Assembly (NCBI GenBank): GCA_964498075.1
Contig: CAZCGA010000011.1
Span: 1 to 64,000 of the forward strand
Direction of reading: 5' to 3'
Source of the DNA: CAZCGA01 sp964498075
GTDB taxonomy: Bacteria; Desulfobacterota; Binatia; HRBIN30
Length of the DNA stretch: 64,000 nt
A program made the translations under genes and the position numbers. Below the pieces are notes generated by a model, which saw only the letters and a list, made by a program, of their open reading frames with translations, did no database searches and was not told the DNA's origin. Positions 55,114 through 63,997 of this stretch are shown piece after piece; position 1 is the stretch's first letter, and every line of letters begins with the position of its first letter.

Positions 55114-56674
55114 GGTGTATCTCGTGGGCGCCGGGCCCGGCGATCCAGGCCTGCTGACTCTCAAGGGCAAGCGCTGCATCGAGGACGCCGAGGTCATCAT
55201 CTACGACTATCTCGCGAATCCGCGGCTACTGGATTACGCCCGTCCGGGTGTGCTCAAGTTCTTGGTGGGAAAGCATGGTGGCGGCGCGCGCGTGGAGCAG
55301 GGCGTAATCAACAGACTGATCATCGAGCACGCCCATGAAGGCAAGCAGGTGGTCCGGCTGAAGGGCGGCGACCCATTCATCTTCGGCCGCGGGGGTGAAG
55401 AAGCAGAGGCAGTGCGCGCCGCCGGGCTGGACTTCGAGATCGTTCCGGGCGTCTCCTCGGCAATCGCGGTGCCCGCGTATGCGGGCATCCCACTGACGCA
55501 TCGCGAGCTGGCATCGAATGTGATCTTCACGACTGGCTATGAAGATCCCGGGAAGACCGAGCCGGCAGTACACTGGAACGAGCTGGCCCGCAGCGGCAGC
55601 ACGTTGGTGCTGCTCATGGCGACGCGACAGCTGCACGCCAGCATGGGCAAGCTCATGGCGGGCGGGCTCGCTCCCACCACGCCGGTGGCCCTGATCCGTT
55701 GGGGCACGCGTGCCGACCAGCAGACCCTCGTCGGTACCGTCGCGACGATTGTGGCGCTGGCCGAGCAGCATGACGTCAAGCCACCGGCGATCGCGGTCGT
55801 CGGCGAGGTGGTGCGACTCCGCGAGAAGTTGAACTGGTTCGAGCGGAAGCCGCTGTTCGGCCGACGCATCGTCATCACACGCCCGCGCGCCCAGGCAGCC
55901 ATATTCGCCGATCTCTTGGAGACCTGGGGAGCCGAGGTGATCCCGTTTCCGACCATCGAGACGGTGCCGCCGGAGTCGCTCGCACCCTTGGATGATGCCA
56001 TTCAGCGCGCCGGCGATTTCGACTGGGTGGTATTCACCAGTGCCAACGGGGTGCGCGTCTTCTTCGAGCGCCTGCAGACCGTACAGGCAGACGTGCGGGA
56101 TTGGCATCGCGCCCGCTTCGCCGCCATCGGCCCGCAGACGGCGAAGGCCCTGCAGGCCTGTTGCGTGCGCGTCGAGACGATCCCGAAAGAGTTTCGTGCC
56201 GAGGGGATCGTTGCGGCGCTCGCACAGGCGGGCATTGCCGGAAAACGCATCCTGCTGCCGCGCGCCGCCGGCGCCCGCGCCGTGTTGCCCGAGGAGCTGC
56301 ACAGGTGCGGCGCAGTCGTGGAAGAGGTGATCACCTACAGAAGCGCCGTACCGCGGGAGCCGGTCGAGGCGCTGCGGGCGCTGCTCGTGCGCGGCGACGT
56401 GGATCTGGTGACGTTCACGAGCTCGAGCACGGTCCATAACTTCGTGAGCATCTGCGACAGATGCGTCGACCAGGTCCTGACGCACGCGGACATCGGGTGC
56501 ATCGGCCCGATCACCGCCGAGACGGCGCGCGGCTATGGCATGCAGGTGGCCATCCAACCGCACGCGTACACCATTCCGGCATTCGTGGACGCGATCGTGC
56601 GCCACTACGCTGGAAGGCAGGAGGCTGCAGATGGAGTTTCCCGAGTACCGACCACGACGGCTGCGGAAGACTGA
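55103..56674 (+). CDS. cobA-hemD: Fused uroporphyrinogen-III C-methyltransferase / uroporphyrinogen-III synthase
   Basis: The 523-residue fusion starts at ATG 55103. The N-terminal part (about 1-245) is CobA/SUMT: KVYLVGAGPGDPGLLTLKG, RLKGGDPFIFGRGGEEAEA, PGVSSAIAVPAYAGIPLTHR. The C-terminal part (about 255-505) is HemD: GRRIVITRPRAQAAIFADLLE, DWVVFTSANGVRVFFERL, TFTSSSTVHNF. HemD makes uroporphyrinogen III from hydroxymethylbilane and CobA methylates it to precorrin-2. Such fusions are known in several anaerobic and deltaproteobacterial lineages. It overlaps hemC (11 bases) and hemB (44 bases). Confidence 0.96.
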   Translation: MAGKVYLVGAGPGDPGLLTLKGKRCIEDAEVIIYDYLANPRLLDYARPGVLKFLVGKHGGGARVEQGVINRLIIEHAHEGKQVVRLKGGDPFIFGRGGEEAEAVRAAGLDFEIVPGVSSAIAVPAYAGIPLTHRELASNVIFTTGYEDPGKTEPAVHWNELARSGSTLVLLMATRQLHASMGKLMAGGLAPTTPVALIRWGTRADQQTLVGTVATIVALAEQHDVKPPAIAVVGEVVRLREKLNWFERKPLFGRRIVITRPRAQAAIFADLLETWGAEVIPFPTIETVPPESLAPLDDAIQRAGDFDWVVFTSANGVRVFFERLQTVQADVRDWHRARFAAIGPQTAKALQACCVRVETIPKEFRAEGIVAALAQAGIAGKRILLPRAAGARAVLPEELHRCGAVVEEVITYRSAVPREPVEALRALLVRGDVDLVTFTSSSTVHNFVSICDRCVDQVLTHADIGCIGPITAETARGYGMQVAIQPHAYTIPAFVDAIVRHYAGRQEAADGVSRVPTTTAAED

Positions 56675-57611
56675 AAACTTCCGCCGGCTGGTCCGCGAGA
56701 CGCGGCTCAGCCTCGACAATCTCATCATGCCGCTGTTTGTCGTTCCGGGCGCGCGGGTGACGCGGCCAATCCCCAGCATGCCCGGCATCGCCCAACTGTC
56801 CGTCGATCGCGCCGTTGAGGAATGCAAAGCCATCGGCGACCTGGGTATTCCGGCGGTCATCCTCTTCGGCATTCCGGAGAAGAAGGACAGCGTCGGTTCC
56901 GGAGCGTATGCGGACCACGGCGTCATTCAACAGGCACTGCGTGCCATCAAGGCCGCGGTCCCGGATTTGGTGCTCATCACCGACGTGTGTTTGTGCGAGT
57001 ACACCGATCACGGCCACTGCGGCGTGGTGGTCGATGGTGACGTGGATAACGACTCGACCCTCGATCTGCTCGCCAAGGAAGCGCTGTCGCATGCCAAGGC
57101 AGGCGCGGACATGCTGGCGCCGTCCGACATGATGGACGGACGGATTGGGGCGATCCGCGAGACGCTCGATGAAGAGGGGTTCGATCAACTTCCGATCATG
57201 GCCTACGCCGCCAAGTTTGCGTCCGGGTTCTATGGCCCGTTCCGCGACGCGGCGGAATCCGCACCGCAGTTTGGCGATCGCCGCTCGTACCAGATGGACC
57301 CGCCCAACGCGGACGAGGCGCTACGGGAAGTACAGCTCGACGTCAACGAGGGCGCCGACATCGTGATGGTGAAGCCGGCGCTCGCCTACCTGGACCTCAT
57401 CTGGCGCGTCAAGGAAGCGTTCGGATATCCGGTCGCCGCATACAGCGTCAGTGGCGAGTACGCGATGATCAAGGCCGCCGGACAACAGGGCTGGCTGGAC
57501 GAGCCCCGCGTGATGATGGAGACGCTGCTGGCCATCCGGCGTGCCGGCGCCGACATGATCCTCACGTATTTCGCCAAGGATGCCGCGCAGCTCCTGCTCA
57601 AGGGCAGCTGA
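56631..57611 (+). CDS. hemB: Delta-aminolevulinic acid dehydratase (porphobilinogen synthase)
   Basis: The 326-residue enzyme starts at ATG 56631, inside the end of the fusion gene. It has PRRLRKTENFRRLVRET, the three-cysteine zinc loop DVCLCEYTDHGHCG (about 120-133) and the Schiff-base lysines in APSDMMDGRIGAIR / AYAAKFASGFYGPF (Lys near 196) and DIVMVKPALAYLD (Lys near 248). The cysteines point to a zinc enzyme rather than a Mg type. It joins two ALA into porphobilinogen. Last gene of the heme operon. Confidence 0.96.
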   Translation: MEFPEYRPRRLRKTENFRRLVRETRLSLDNLIMPLFVVPGARVTRPIPSMPGIAQLSVDRAVEECKAIGDLGIPAVILFGIPEKKDSVGSGAYADHGVIQQALRAIKAAVPDLVLITDVCLCEYTDHGHCGVVVDGDVDNDSTLDLLAKEALSHAKAGADMLAPSDMMDGRIGAIRETLDEEGFDQLPIMAYAAKFASGFYGPFRDAAESAPQFGDRRSYQMDPPNADEALREVQLDVNEGADIVMVKPALAYLDLIWRVKEAFGYPVAAYSVSGEYAMIKAAGQQGWLDEPRVMMETLLAIRRAGADMILTYFAKDAAQLLLKGS

Positions 57612-57737
57612 GGCGGTGCGCGGTCGCCGCGGCATGAGGAGGGGTGCTCGACCGTGGCAGCTTTGATGCCGGTTTGCTATAGAGCACCACAACAGCTTTG
57701 CCTTCCGGTTCGATGTGCAGCGCGAGGAGAACACTGC

Positions 57738-57956
57738 GTGAGTCGTGAGGACTTGATTCAGATTGAAGGGACGGTGAAGGAGGTAATGGCCGGCGGCCAG
57801 TTTCGCGTCGAGTCGGACAAAGGGCAGCAGTTCCTGGCCAAGATCAGTGGCCGGATGCGTCGTTTTCACATCAAAGTCATTCCGGGGGATCGCGTGACCG
57901 TCGCGGTATCGCCGTACGATCCTACGCACGGCTTGATCGTTTACCGGAGCACCTGA
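57738..57956 (+). CDS. infA: Translation initiation factor IF-1
   Basis: The 72-residue protein starts at GTG 57738, 8 bases after GAGGAG. It has the single S1/OB fold of IF-1: IEGTVKEVMAGGQFRVESDKG, QQFLAKISGRMRRFHIKVIPGDRVTV in two parts and SPYDPTHGLIVYRST. It binds the 30S A site during initiation. The gap to hemB is 126 bases, so it may have its own promoter. Length and motifs are normal. Confidence 0.95.
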   Translation: MSREDLIQIEGTVKEVMAGGQFRVESDKGQQFLAKISGRMRRFHIKVIPGDRVTVAVSPYDPTHGLIVYRST

Positions 57957-57974
57957 AGCTGCGGAGCCGGCGGC

Positions 57975-58424
57975 TCATCCTGCATTCGCAGCGAGCACCA
58001 ACTCGAGTCGACGATCCATCATCTCCATCGCGCGCGTGCGCGCGATGGCACTCAGTTGGGTGTGCACACACGCCACGAGCTTTTCGGGCCGCACCGGGCG
58101 CGGGAGGAAGTCGACTGCGCCTTCTTGCATGGCGCGTTGTCGCGTCGTCAGGCGATCGTCGCAGGTAAAGATGACCACGGCGATGTCACGGGTATCGGAG
58201 TCCTGCCGCAGTGCCTCGAGTGTTGACCAGCCATCCATGTGCGGCATGTGCAGGTCGAGGAGGATCAGATCGACCACTTCGCGCTTGACGGTCGCCAGAC
58301 AGTCCCAACCACGGGAAGCCGTGAGACAGCGAACGCCCGCCGTTTCGAGAAGACGGGCCGTAATGCGCAGGTTATCCTCCGTGGCAGCGACGACGAGCAC
58401 CGTCGCAGTTTGATCGTGGTCCAT
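57975..58424 (-). CDS. Receiver-domain protein with degenerate acidic pocket
   Basis: The 149-residue protein starts at ATG 58424 and is a lone CheY-like domain. The phosphoacceptor Asp is present in DLILLDLHMPHMDG (about 52-64), but the acidic pair that binds magnesium is replaced (VVAATEDN where VVDDEPDN is usual) and the conserved Lys is Arg (LPRPVRP). It probably is not phosphorylated normally. There is no output domain. No kinase is adjacent. Confidence 0.85.
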   Translation of the reverse strand: MDHDQTATVLVVAATEDNLRITARLLETAGVRCLTASRGWDCLATVKREVVDLILLDLHMPHMDGWSTLEALRQDSDTRDIAVVIFTCDDRLTTRQRAMQEGAVDFLPRPVRPEKLVACVHTQLSAIARTRAMEMMDRRLELVLAANAG

Positions 58425-58659
58425 CGACACGCTTTCCCATCCTTCCTGAGGGCCAGCGCCCTCACAACACACTCGGAGTGATCTCAAGGCAAGGAGCGTT
58501 CCACGTGCCCGCCACCGATGACAGGACATCAATCAAAATGGCCTCCGATGGTATCGGCTCGCGATACCGTCAGCTTGTTGTCAAGTTCCTACGAATTGAC
58601 AGCGTTGCGCCTGGTGCACTCTTCGCAGATCGCAAATCAACTGCCGATGCGCCGTGGCG
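58425..58659. other. Non-coding spacer
   Basis: These 235 bases separate the receiver gene from the 3' end of the DUF3106 gene, both on the minus strand, and probably hold the receiver gene's promoter. A perfect TTGACA on the minus strand (58579-58584) has no good -10 at 16-18 bases. No RNA or repeat was recognised. Confidence 0.5.
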
Positions 58660-59007
58660 TCACTTCGGCGGCTCCCCCTGCTGTCGCCACTTCTCGTACT
58701 TCTTCTGAAACCGCTCGCGCTCTTTAGGTGGGAGCTGCTGGAAGCGCTCATAGTTCTGTCGGACCCGATCACGCTCTTCTTGCGGCATGCCGCGCCAGCG
58801 CTCATAGCGTCGTTCGATGTCGCGCTGCCGCTCTTGGGGCAGTTGCTCGTGGCTCCAGTAGTTCTGCAGCGCGTCGTAGCGCTGCTTCGGACCGAGATCG
58901 CGCCAGTCATCCGCGGGGAGCGGCGCGGCACACGCGGCACCGGTGCTCGCCCACAGGACGCAGAGCAACGTCAGTGTAGGTGTGATGGCGCGCCCGGCTC
59001 GGTTCAT
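58660..59007 (-). CDS. Exported DUF3106-type protein
   Basis: The 115-residue protein starts at ATG 59007. A signal peptide (LTLLCVLWASTGAACAA) is followed by a highly charged helical body with repeating WR-x-LP-Q-ER patterns (YERWRGMPQEERDRVRQNYE, FQQLPPKERERF), the DUF3106 look. It lies three bases after the anti-sigma gene, so sigma, anti-sigma and this protein form one operon. It may act as a periplasmic input to the anti-sigma factor; that is inference. Confidence 0.85.
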   Translation of the reverse strand: MNRAGRAITPTLTLLCVLWASTGAACAAPLPADDWRDLGPKQRYDALQNYWSHEQLPQERQRDIERRYERWRGMPQEERDRVRQNYERFQQLPPKERERFQKKYEKWRQQGEPPK

Positions 59008-59010
59008 CGG

Positions 59011-59526
59011 TTACCCCCGCTGCGACGCCTGGTCGTCGTCCAAGGGGACGGACTGCACGGTATCGAAGTTCTCCAAGGCATCCAGGTGCTGGATCAGCGG
59101 ATAGTCCGTGAACAGTTCCGGCTCGCGGGTCACGGCGACTGGAGGCGGCTCGACCCCCAAGGGGATGAGAACCGCCTTCGGCCCGCCGGCGATCAACACC
59201 AGCAGGATCGTCGCGGCCGCCAGCGCACCACCCGCCACGGCAAGCGGGCGAATCAGCCACGTCCACCCCGGCTGGCTCTCTGCGGGCTCGGCCACTAGCG
59301 CGCACTGCAACCGTGCGCGTAACGGCGCTGCACTGAAGTCGTCCAACGCCACGACGCGTGGAAGTGCGCACCGCTGCCACTCGATGCTGCGCCGCAGCCC
59401 CGCAGCCTCGCCCGCACACGCTGGGCAGGCCGCAACGTGCTGGCGAATCCGATCGTTCCATCCTGCGGAGAGCTCGCCGTCGATCCATGCAGTGAGGTTC
59501 GCTTGCACCGCCTGACAGGTTGCCAT
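59011..59526 (-). CDS. Membrane anti-sigma factor with zinc-finger domain
   Basis: The 171-residue protein starts at ATG 59526. It has an N-terminal zf-HC2 motif (CQAVQANLTAWIDGEL, then HVAACPACAG; the HxxxCxxC core near residues 30-37), a membrane span (LAVAGGALAAATILLVLIAG, about 97-116) and a periplasmic tail ending DDDQASQRG. It should hold the ECF sigma factor inactive until a periplasmic signal releases it. It starts three bases after the sigma gene's stop. Confidence 0.92.
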   Translation of the reverse strand: MATCQAVQANLTAWIDGELSAGWNDRIRQHVAACPACAGEAAGLRRSIEWQRCALPRVVALDDFSAAPLRARLQCALVAEPAESQPGWTWLIRPLAVAGGALAAATILLVLIAGGPKAVLIPLGVEPPPVAVTREPELFTDYPLIQHLDALENFDTVQSVPLDDDQASQRG

Positions 59527-59528
59527 GT

Positions 59529-60206
59529 TCAACGATCCTCCTCGTGGAGGCAGTCGCGCAGCGTGGTCGTGGCCCGGTGAATCAAGCTCTTCACTGCGGA
59601 AACCGAGCACGACAGACTGGCCGCGACTTCGGCGTACGACAGTCCCTGCGCTCGCGCCAGCAACAGGGCGGCGCGTTGCTGAGGTGGCAGCTGCGCCAAG
59701 GCGGCGCGTATTCTGTCGAGCCCTTCCCGGCTGATCAAGACGTCCTCGCTACTGCGCGTGGGTGCCTCGACTTGCGGCGGTGGAGCATCGCTGTCATGGA
59801 GCGGCGAACTGTCAATCGACTGCATACGCCCGCGGTACTCGCCACGCCGGACCTCGCTCAAGCACGCGTTGGTGACCATACGATACAACCAGGTCTTGAA
59901 TCGCGCCCGCGGCGCATACCGCGCGCGAGTGCGGTAGATCTGCAAGAAGACGTCCTGCACCAGTTCCTCGGCGCGCGCCCGCACCCCGATGAACTGTGCG
60001 GTGAAACCGACCGCTTCGGCGACATGCTTTTCGAACAGCCGCTGGAAGGCGGACCGGTCACCGCCCTGCACAGCAAGCATCAGTTGCACGTCCGGATCCT
60101 CCTCGAGGTTCACCGGCGCACTCGCATGCTCAAACGCACCACGCACCAAGAAGTTGCGCCGGCGCAGCAGGCGACCAAACCCCACTCTGGTCTCTGCGAC
60201 CGACAT
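59529..60206 (-). CDS. ECF-family RNA polymerase sigma factor
   Basis: The 225-residue protein starts at ATG 60206 after AAAGGA. Region 2 reads DRSAFQRLFEKHVAEAVGF to EELVQDVFLQIYRTRARY and RFKTWLYRMVTNACLSEVRR (about 50-120), and region 4 LAQLPPQQRAALLLARAQGLSYAEVAASLSCSVSAVKSLIHRA in two parts (about 170-213). A ~35-residue N-terminal extension precedes region 2. It is controlled by the next gene, an anti-sigma factor. Targets are unknown. Confidence 0.94.
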   Translation of the reverse strand: MSVAETRVGFGRLLRRRNFLVRGAFEHASAPVNLEEDPDVQLMLAVQGGDRSAFQRLFEKHVAEAVGFTAQFIGVRARAEELVQDVFLQIYRTRARYAPRARFKTWLYRMVTNACLSEVRRGEYRGRMQSIDSSPLHDSDAPPPQVEAPTRSSEDVLISREGLDRIRAALAQLPPQQRAALLLARAQGLSYAEVAASLSCSVSAVKSLIHRATTTLRDCLHEEDR

Positions 60207-60308
60207 CAATGGGGTCCTTTCACCGCTCGATAGTGAGCGGACGGTGCAACTCTGTCAACCCGCGCATTCTCCGGTGGAGCAGGGGGGGGCACTTGATACA
60301 CTGCCCGC

Positions 60309-62132
60309 GTGAGCAGGGGCAACGCAGAACGACGAGACCGGACACACTCGCAAGCGTACCGTCATGAGTGTGGCTTACTGATGGCGCGCCGGATCCCGGC
60401 TGCGGTCGGCTTGTTTCTGGGTTTCGTCGGCACCTCGGGAGCGTTCGAATACCTCTATCATCCGGAACGAATCTTTCTCTTTGATGCGTTCCTGACGGCC
60501 CAGGCCGCGGTTTGTTTGGCGCTGGTGATCTGCCGTCGGTGGTTCCTCCGCCACCACGCGGTGACATTCGCGGCCGCGGTGGCGGCGACGGCACTCGCGG
60601 GCCTCGTCATCGGTTACACCATCGCCGTGGATGGCAATCCCGAGCTGTTGGCGATCGCGCTGGTCTGTCTGCTCACCGGCCTGTCGCTGCTGCTCCCGTG
60701 GCGCGTGCGCGATCAAATCCAGGTGGCGGTCTTGGTGACCGTTGGGTTCGCCGTCTGCGTCATCACGAGCCCGGCACCCGCGGTGCCGCCGCTCTATCAA
60801 TTGTTCGCGGTGTTTTCCGGAGCGTTCATCTCAGTGCTCGGTGCGCGGTACCTCGACCTGCATCGGTTCGCGATATTCCGTGAGAGCATGCTCAAGGACG
60901 AAGCCGCGCAGGTGACGCGCGCCTTGGTGCGGATTGCAGGCGAGCTGAACTCCTCACTCGAAGCGGGCACGGTGCTGGAGAACGTGGCGCGCAGCGCCCG
61001 TGACGCAGTGTCCTGTGATTGGAGCATCATCTTGCTGCGCAACCAGCCGAGCGAGGTCTTTCACATCGCTGCCGGCGTCAGCGAGCGGCCGGACCTCTTG
61101 GACGAGATCTCGGGACTGGAGTTCGCCCCCGCGACCTTTCCCATGGTCAAACGACTCATCGCTGAGGACTTGATTGAAGTCTCGCAGGCGCACCCGCCCG
61201 ATGAGATCACGGCTGCCATGATGGCGCATTTCAAGACGGGTTCGATGCTCGCTGCCACCATGTTGCGCGGCGCACACGTGGTCGGCTTGCTGGTGACCGG
61301 CTGGCTTGCCGAGACGAGTGCACGGCTGCCGCAGCAGCGCCGCCTGGTTCGCGGTATTGCCCAACACGCGGCGGTGGCGCTGGAAAACGCGCGTCTCGTG
61401 GCCGACTTGCGTCACGCCAACCGGATGAAGTCGGAGTTTGTCGCAACCATGTCCCACGAGCTCCGCACCCCGCTCAACATCATCATCGGGTACAACGACT
61501 TGCTCGCCGAGGGGGCATTTGGCGGGTTGACGGATGAGCAGCGCGACATCGTTGAACGCGTGCGCCAGAACTCCGCGGACCTGCTGACGCTGATCGACGC
61601 GACCTTGGACGTCAACCGTCTGGAGGCCGGCCGGCTACCGATCGAGATCGACGACATCCAACTCAACACGCTGCTCGCCGAGGTCCGCGCGGAGGTCGAG
61701 CGCTTGCCGCGCGCCGACGGTGTGGCGTTGGAATGGCACGTCCATCCGCGCGGTCGTGCCAACACAACGCTGCGTAGCGACCTGAGAAAGCTCAAGATCA
61801 TTCTGCGTAATCTGATCGGCAACGCGCTCAAGTTCACCGAGCGTGGAAGCGTTGTTGTAACCGTCAACCAGCCCGACCACGGCTCCGTCGACTTCGCGGT
61901 CGCCGATACGGGCATCGGCATCCCGGCCGACGAGATGGGCAACATCTTCGGCATGTTTCAGCAAGTCAAGAATGAAGCGCGCCCAGCCAACGGCGTCGGC
62001 CTCGGGCTGTACATCGTCCAACGGTTTCTTGACCAGCTACACGGCAGCATTCAGGTGCGCAGCACGGTCGGCGTCGGTACCACCTTCCAGATCCGCATCC
62101 CCCAAGCCGATGCGGATCGGCGCGCGGCCTAG
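60309..62132 (+). CDS. Membrane sensor histidine kinase with one GAF-like domain
   Basis: The 607-residue protein starts at GTG 60309; ATG 60381, 24 codons later, is a good alternative. It has about six membrane spans (25-185), a GAF-like domain (about 200-360), HisKA with EFVATMSHELRTPLNIIIGY (phosphoacceptor His 383 from the GTG) and a HATPase domain with NALKFTERG, DTGIGIP and NGVGLGLYIVQRF (about 480-600). No regulator adjoins it. It resembles the kinase at 29599 but with fewer GAF modules. Its last four bases overlap the converging gene. Confidence 0.93.
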   Translation: MSRGNAERRDRTHSQAYRHECGLLMARRIPAAVGLFLGFVGTSGAFEYLYHPERIFLFDAFLTAQAAVCLALVICRRWFLRHHAVTFAAAVAATALAGLVIGYTIAVDGNPELLAIALVCLLTGLSLLLPWRVRDQIQVAVLVTVGFAVCVITSPAPAVPPLYQLFAVFSGAFISVLGARYLDLHRFAIFRESMLKDEAAQVTRALVRIAGELNSSLEAGTVLENVARSARDAVSCDWSIILLRNQPSEVFHIAAGVSERPDLLDEISGLEFAPATFPMVKRLIAEDLIEVSQAHPPDEITAAMMAHFKTGSMLAATMLRGAHVVGLLVTGWLAETSARLPQQRRLVRGIAQHAAVALENARLVADLRHANRMKSEFVATMSHELRTPLNIIIGYNDLLAEGAFGGLTDEQRDIVERVRQNSADLLTLIDATLDVNRLEAGRLPIEIDDIQLNTLLAEVRAEVERLPRADGVALEWHVHPRGRANTTLRSDLRKLKIILRNLIGNALKFTERGSVVVTVNQPDHGSVDFAVADTGIGIPADEMGNIFGMFQQVKNEARPANGVGLGLYIVQRFLDQLHGSIQVRSTVGVGTTFQIRIPQADADRRAA

Positions 62133-63706
62133 TCGTGCACCATCTTCTCCGGACAACCGCGACGCAGCCACCCCCACAGTCCGGGACCCTGGGGCTGCGG
62201 CAACAGCCACGGTTCGGGAATGATGATCCGGCCCGGCCTCGACTCCACGGCATCAATCGCATCGGACATCCGCACACGATACCGTGCACACAAGAACACC
62301 TCGTGGGCGCGGCCCGTTTCGAAGACCATCTGGGTGACACCGTTCTGCGGTACGACAACCTCGTCGAGCCGCTGGTGCTCCGCAACCACACTCATCGTAA
62401 ACAGCCAACGGGCTGCAGCAAGTGAGAAGCTATCGAAGAAGCGAAATTCCTCGCTGCGCCGCACCAGCGTCGTCGTTGAGACCAGGTGCACGACCATCAG
62501 CGCGCCCACCAGCGCCCACGGACCGAGCACCGACAGACGCGGCAGCAGCCGGGCGAACCCGACAAGCGCCAGAGCCATGCCGAGCGCGGCGATGCCGACG
62601 TAATACGAGTACAGGTGCGCGGGTAGCAAGAGGACGGGGCCGAGCGCCAGAACGAACATGTCAAGCCCGAACGTTGCGACTCGTAAGGGCCGCGTCGTCC
62701 ATCGCCCGGCCACAACGCACCCCGTGGACAGGGCACTGAGCCCCGCCAGCAGGCATCCGACAGTCAAGACCCAGGCCTCCGAACCCAGCAAGCCGTACGC
62801 GCAGTCAATGCTGAACCCGACGTATTGGCCAAGCTGTCGGAGCACCGACAGGGGATTCAAACTGATGCCGTAGCCCGCCTGGACATACGCGCGGCCGGCT
62901 GGATTCGGAAAATCGAGGGGAAGCCAATGGCGCAGATAGTAGAGCTTCGCCCCGACGTATGATGCGCCGATGACGTAGAAGATGGCTTGCTCGCGCGCGA
63001 TGCGGCGCCAGTCGGGCGAGGGCTCCAAGACGATTGCCGCCGTCGTGAGGACGAGCGGCAGGCTCACTGCGTGCTCGCTCGCGAGCAGCGCGACGACGAA
63101 CAGCGTGAGCGTGATCGGCACGCGCCACGCGCTGTCGAGGCGCATCCAGACCCACAGTGCCAAGAAATAGAAGAATGCCGTGCCGGTCACAGTAAACAGC
63201 GCCATCCAGCACACCGCGATTGCATGCCCCGGCGCGGTGGCGTAAACGAGCGCTGTCGCCAGCGCCAGCGCGTGCGACAAGAAGAGACGGTCGGCGATCC
63301 CATAGACCAGGAGCGCGTTGAAGATGTGGAAGGCGATTTGCGCGGCGTGGTACCCTGCGGGGTCGTAGCCGAAGAACTGGTGCAAGAGATAGAAATACAG
63401 CAGGGTTGAGACTGGCCGATAGAGCAAGAAGCCGTTCACGGGTGCCAGGAACTGGGTGAGATCTCTGGGCGATCGGATGTCGATCCGATCCGCGGCCGCC
63501 AGCACCCAGAAGTCGTCGTAGTGGAAGAAGCTGTTCAAACAGTGGTGATATGACCAGAGATACAGTGCCGTCAGGGAGACTCCGGCAACGGCGAGCCACG
63601 CCACCGTGCGCCACCCAGACGTCCGCCGGAGAGGTCGTACGTCGTCCGCATCGGCCGTAGGCACGCTCGCGACGATTGCGGTCGGTTCAGCCAAAGTCAA
63701 CGCCAA
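62129..63706 (-). CDS. Multi-spanning membrane protein, GT-C-like
   Basis: The 525-residue protein starts at ATG 63706. It has about eleven hydrophobic spans (35-400) and, after the first, the loop SFFHYDDFWVL with an acidic pair and LYRPVSTLLYFYLLHQFFGYDP, the pattern of GT-C glycosyltransferases such as the PMT/ArnT kind. The C-terminal region (about 410-525) is soluble and ends with KMVHD. A role in transferring sugar from a polyprenyl carrier is plausible. It converges with the kinase gene. Confidence 0.75.
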   Translation of the reverse strand: MALTLAEPTAIVASVPTADADDVRPLRRTSGWRTVAWLAVAGVSLTALYLWSYHHCLNSFFHYDDFWVLAAADRIDIRSPRDLTQFLAPVNGFLLYRPVSTLLYFYLLHQFFGYDPAGYHAAQIAFHIFNALLVYGIADRLFLSHALALATALVYATAPGHAIAVCWMALFTVTGTAFFYFLALWVWMRLDSAWRVPITLTLFVVALLASEHAVSLPLVLTTAAIVLEPSPDWRRIAREQAIFYVIGASYVGAKLYYLRHWLPLDFPNPAGRAYVQAGYGISLNPLSVLRQLGQYVGFSIDCAYGLLGSEAWVLTVGCLLAGLSALSTGCVVAGRWTTRPLRVATFGLDMFVLALGPVLLLPAHLYSYYVGIAALGMALALVGFARLLPRLSVLGPWALVGALMVVHLVSTTTLVRRSEEFRFFDSFSLAAARWLFTMSVVAEHQRLDEVVVPQNGVTQMVFETGRAHEVFLCARYRVRMSDAIDAVESRPGRIIIPEPWLLPQPQGPGLWGWLRRGCPEKMVHD

Positions 63707-63712
63707 CCGGCG

Positions 63713-63997
63713 TCAACGGGACCGCGCTCGCTTGCGTTGTCCGCCGCGGCGCGCTGTCCCGCGGCGCGCCACGCGGGCTGGTTTCTGAACCTTCTTGGGC
63801 ACGGCAATCCGCCGGAGAAGCTGGTATTTCAGCTTACTCGCCAGCTGCCCAAATAGCATGCTCAAGCGGTCAGTATCGTGACGGCGGATGGCTTCCTCGA
63901 TCCGCTGACGGTGGTCGTCGAGATAGGTGATCTGATAGGCCCGCTTCTGCAGCCGAATGCGTTCCGGGACCTTAGCACGTGCCTGGATGATGCGCAC
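63713..63997 (-). CDS. Basic protein of unknown function, possibly cut by the window edge
   Basis: The frame runs from ATG 63997 (94 residues) and may begin further right, outside the window. Residues 15-65 are helical (YLDDHRQRIEEAIRRHDTDR; LFGQLASKLKYQLLRR), and the C-terminus is strongly basic (RRGTARRGGQRKRARSR), suggesting nucleic-acid or rRNA contact. No family is recognised. It ends six bases before the membrane protein gene on the same strand. Confidence 0.5.
   Translation of the reverse strand: MRIIQARAKVPERIRLQKRAYQITYLDDHRQRIEEAIRRHDTDRLSMLFGQLASKLKYQLLRRIAVPKKVQKPARVARRGTARRGGQRKRARSR

Noticed and set aside
58556..58584. TTGACA on the minus strand as the promoter of the receiver gene
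   Set aside because: No acceptable -10 lies 16-18 bases downstream, and the element is more than 130 bases from the start codon.
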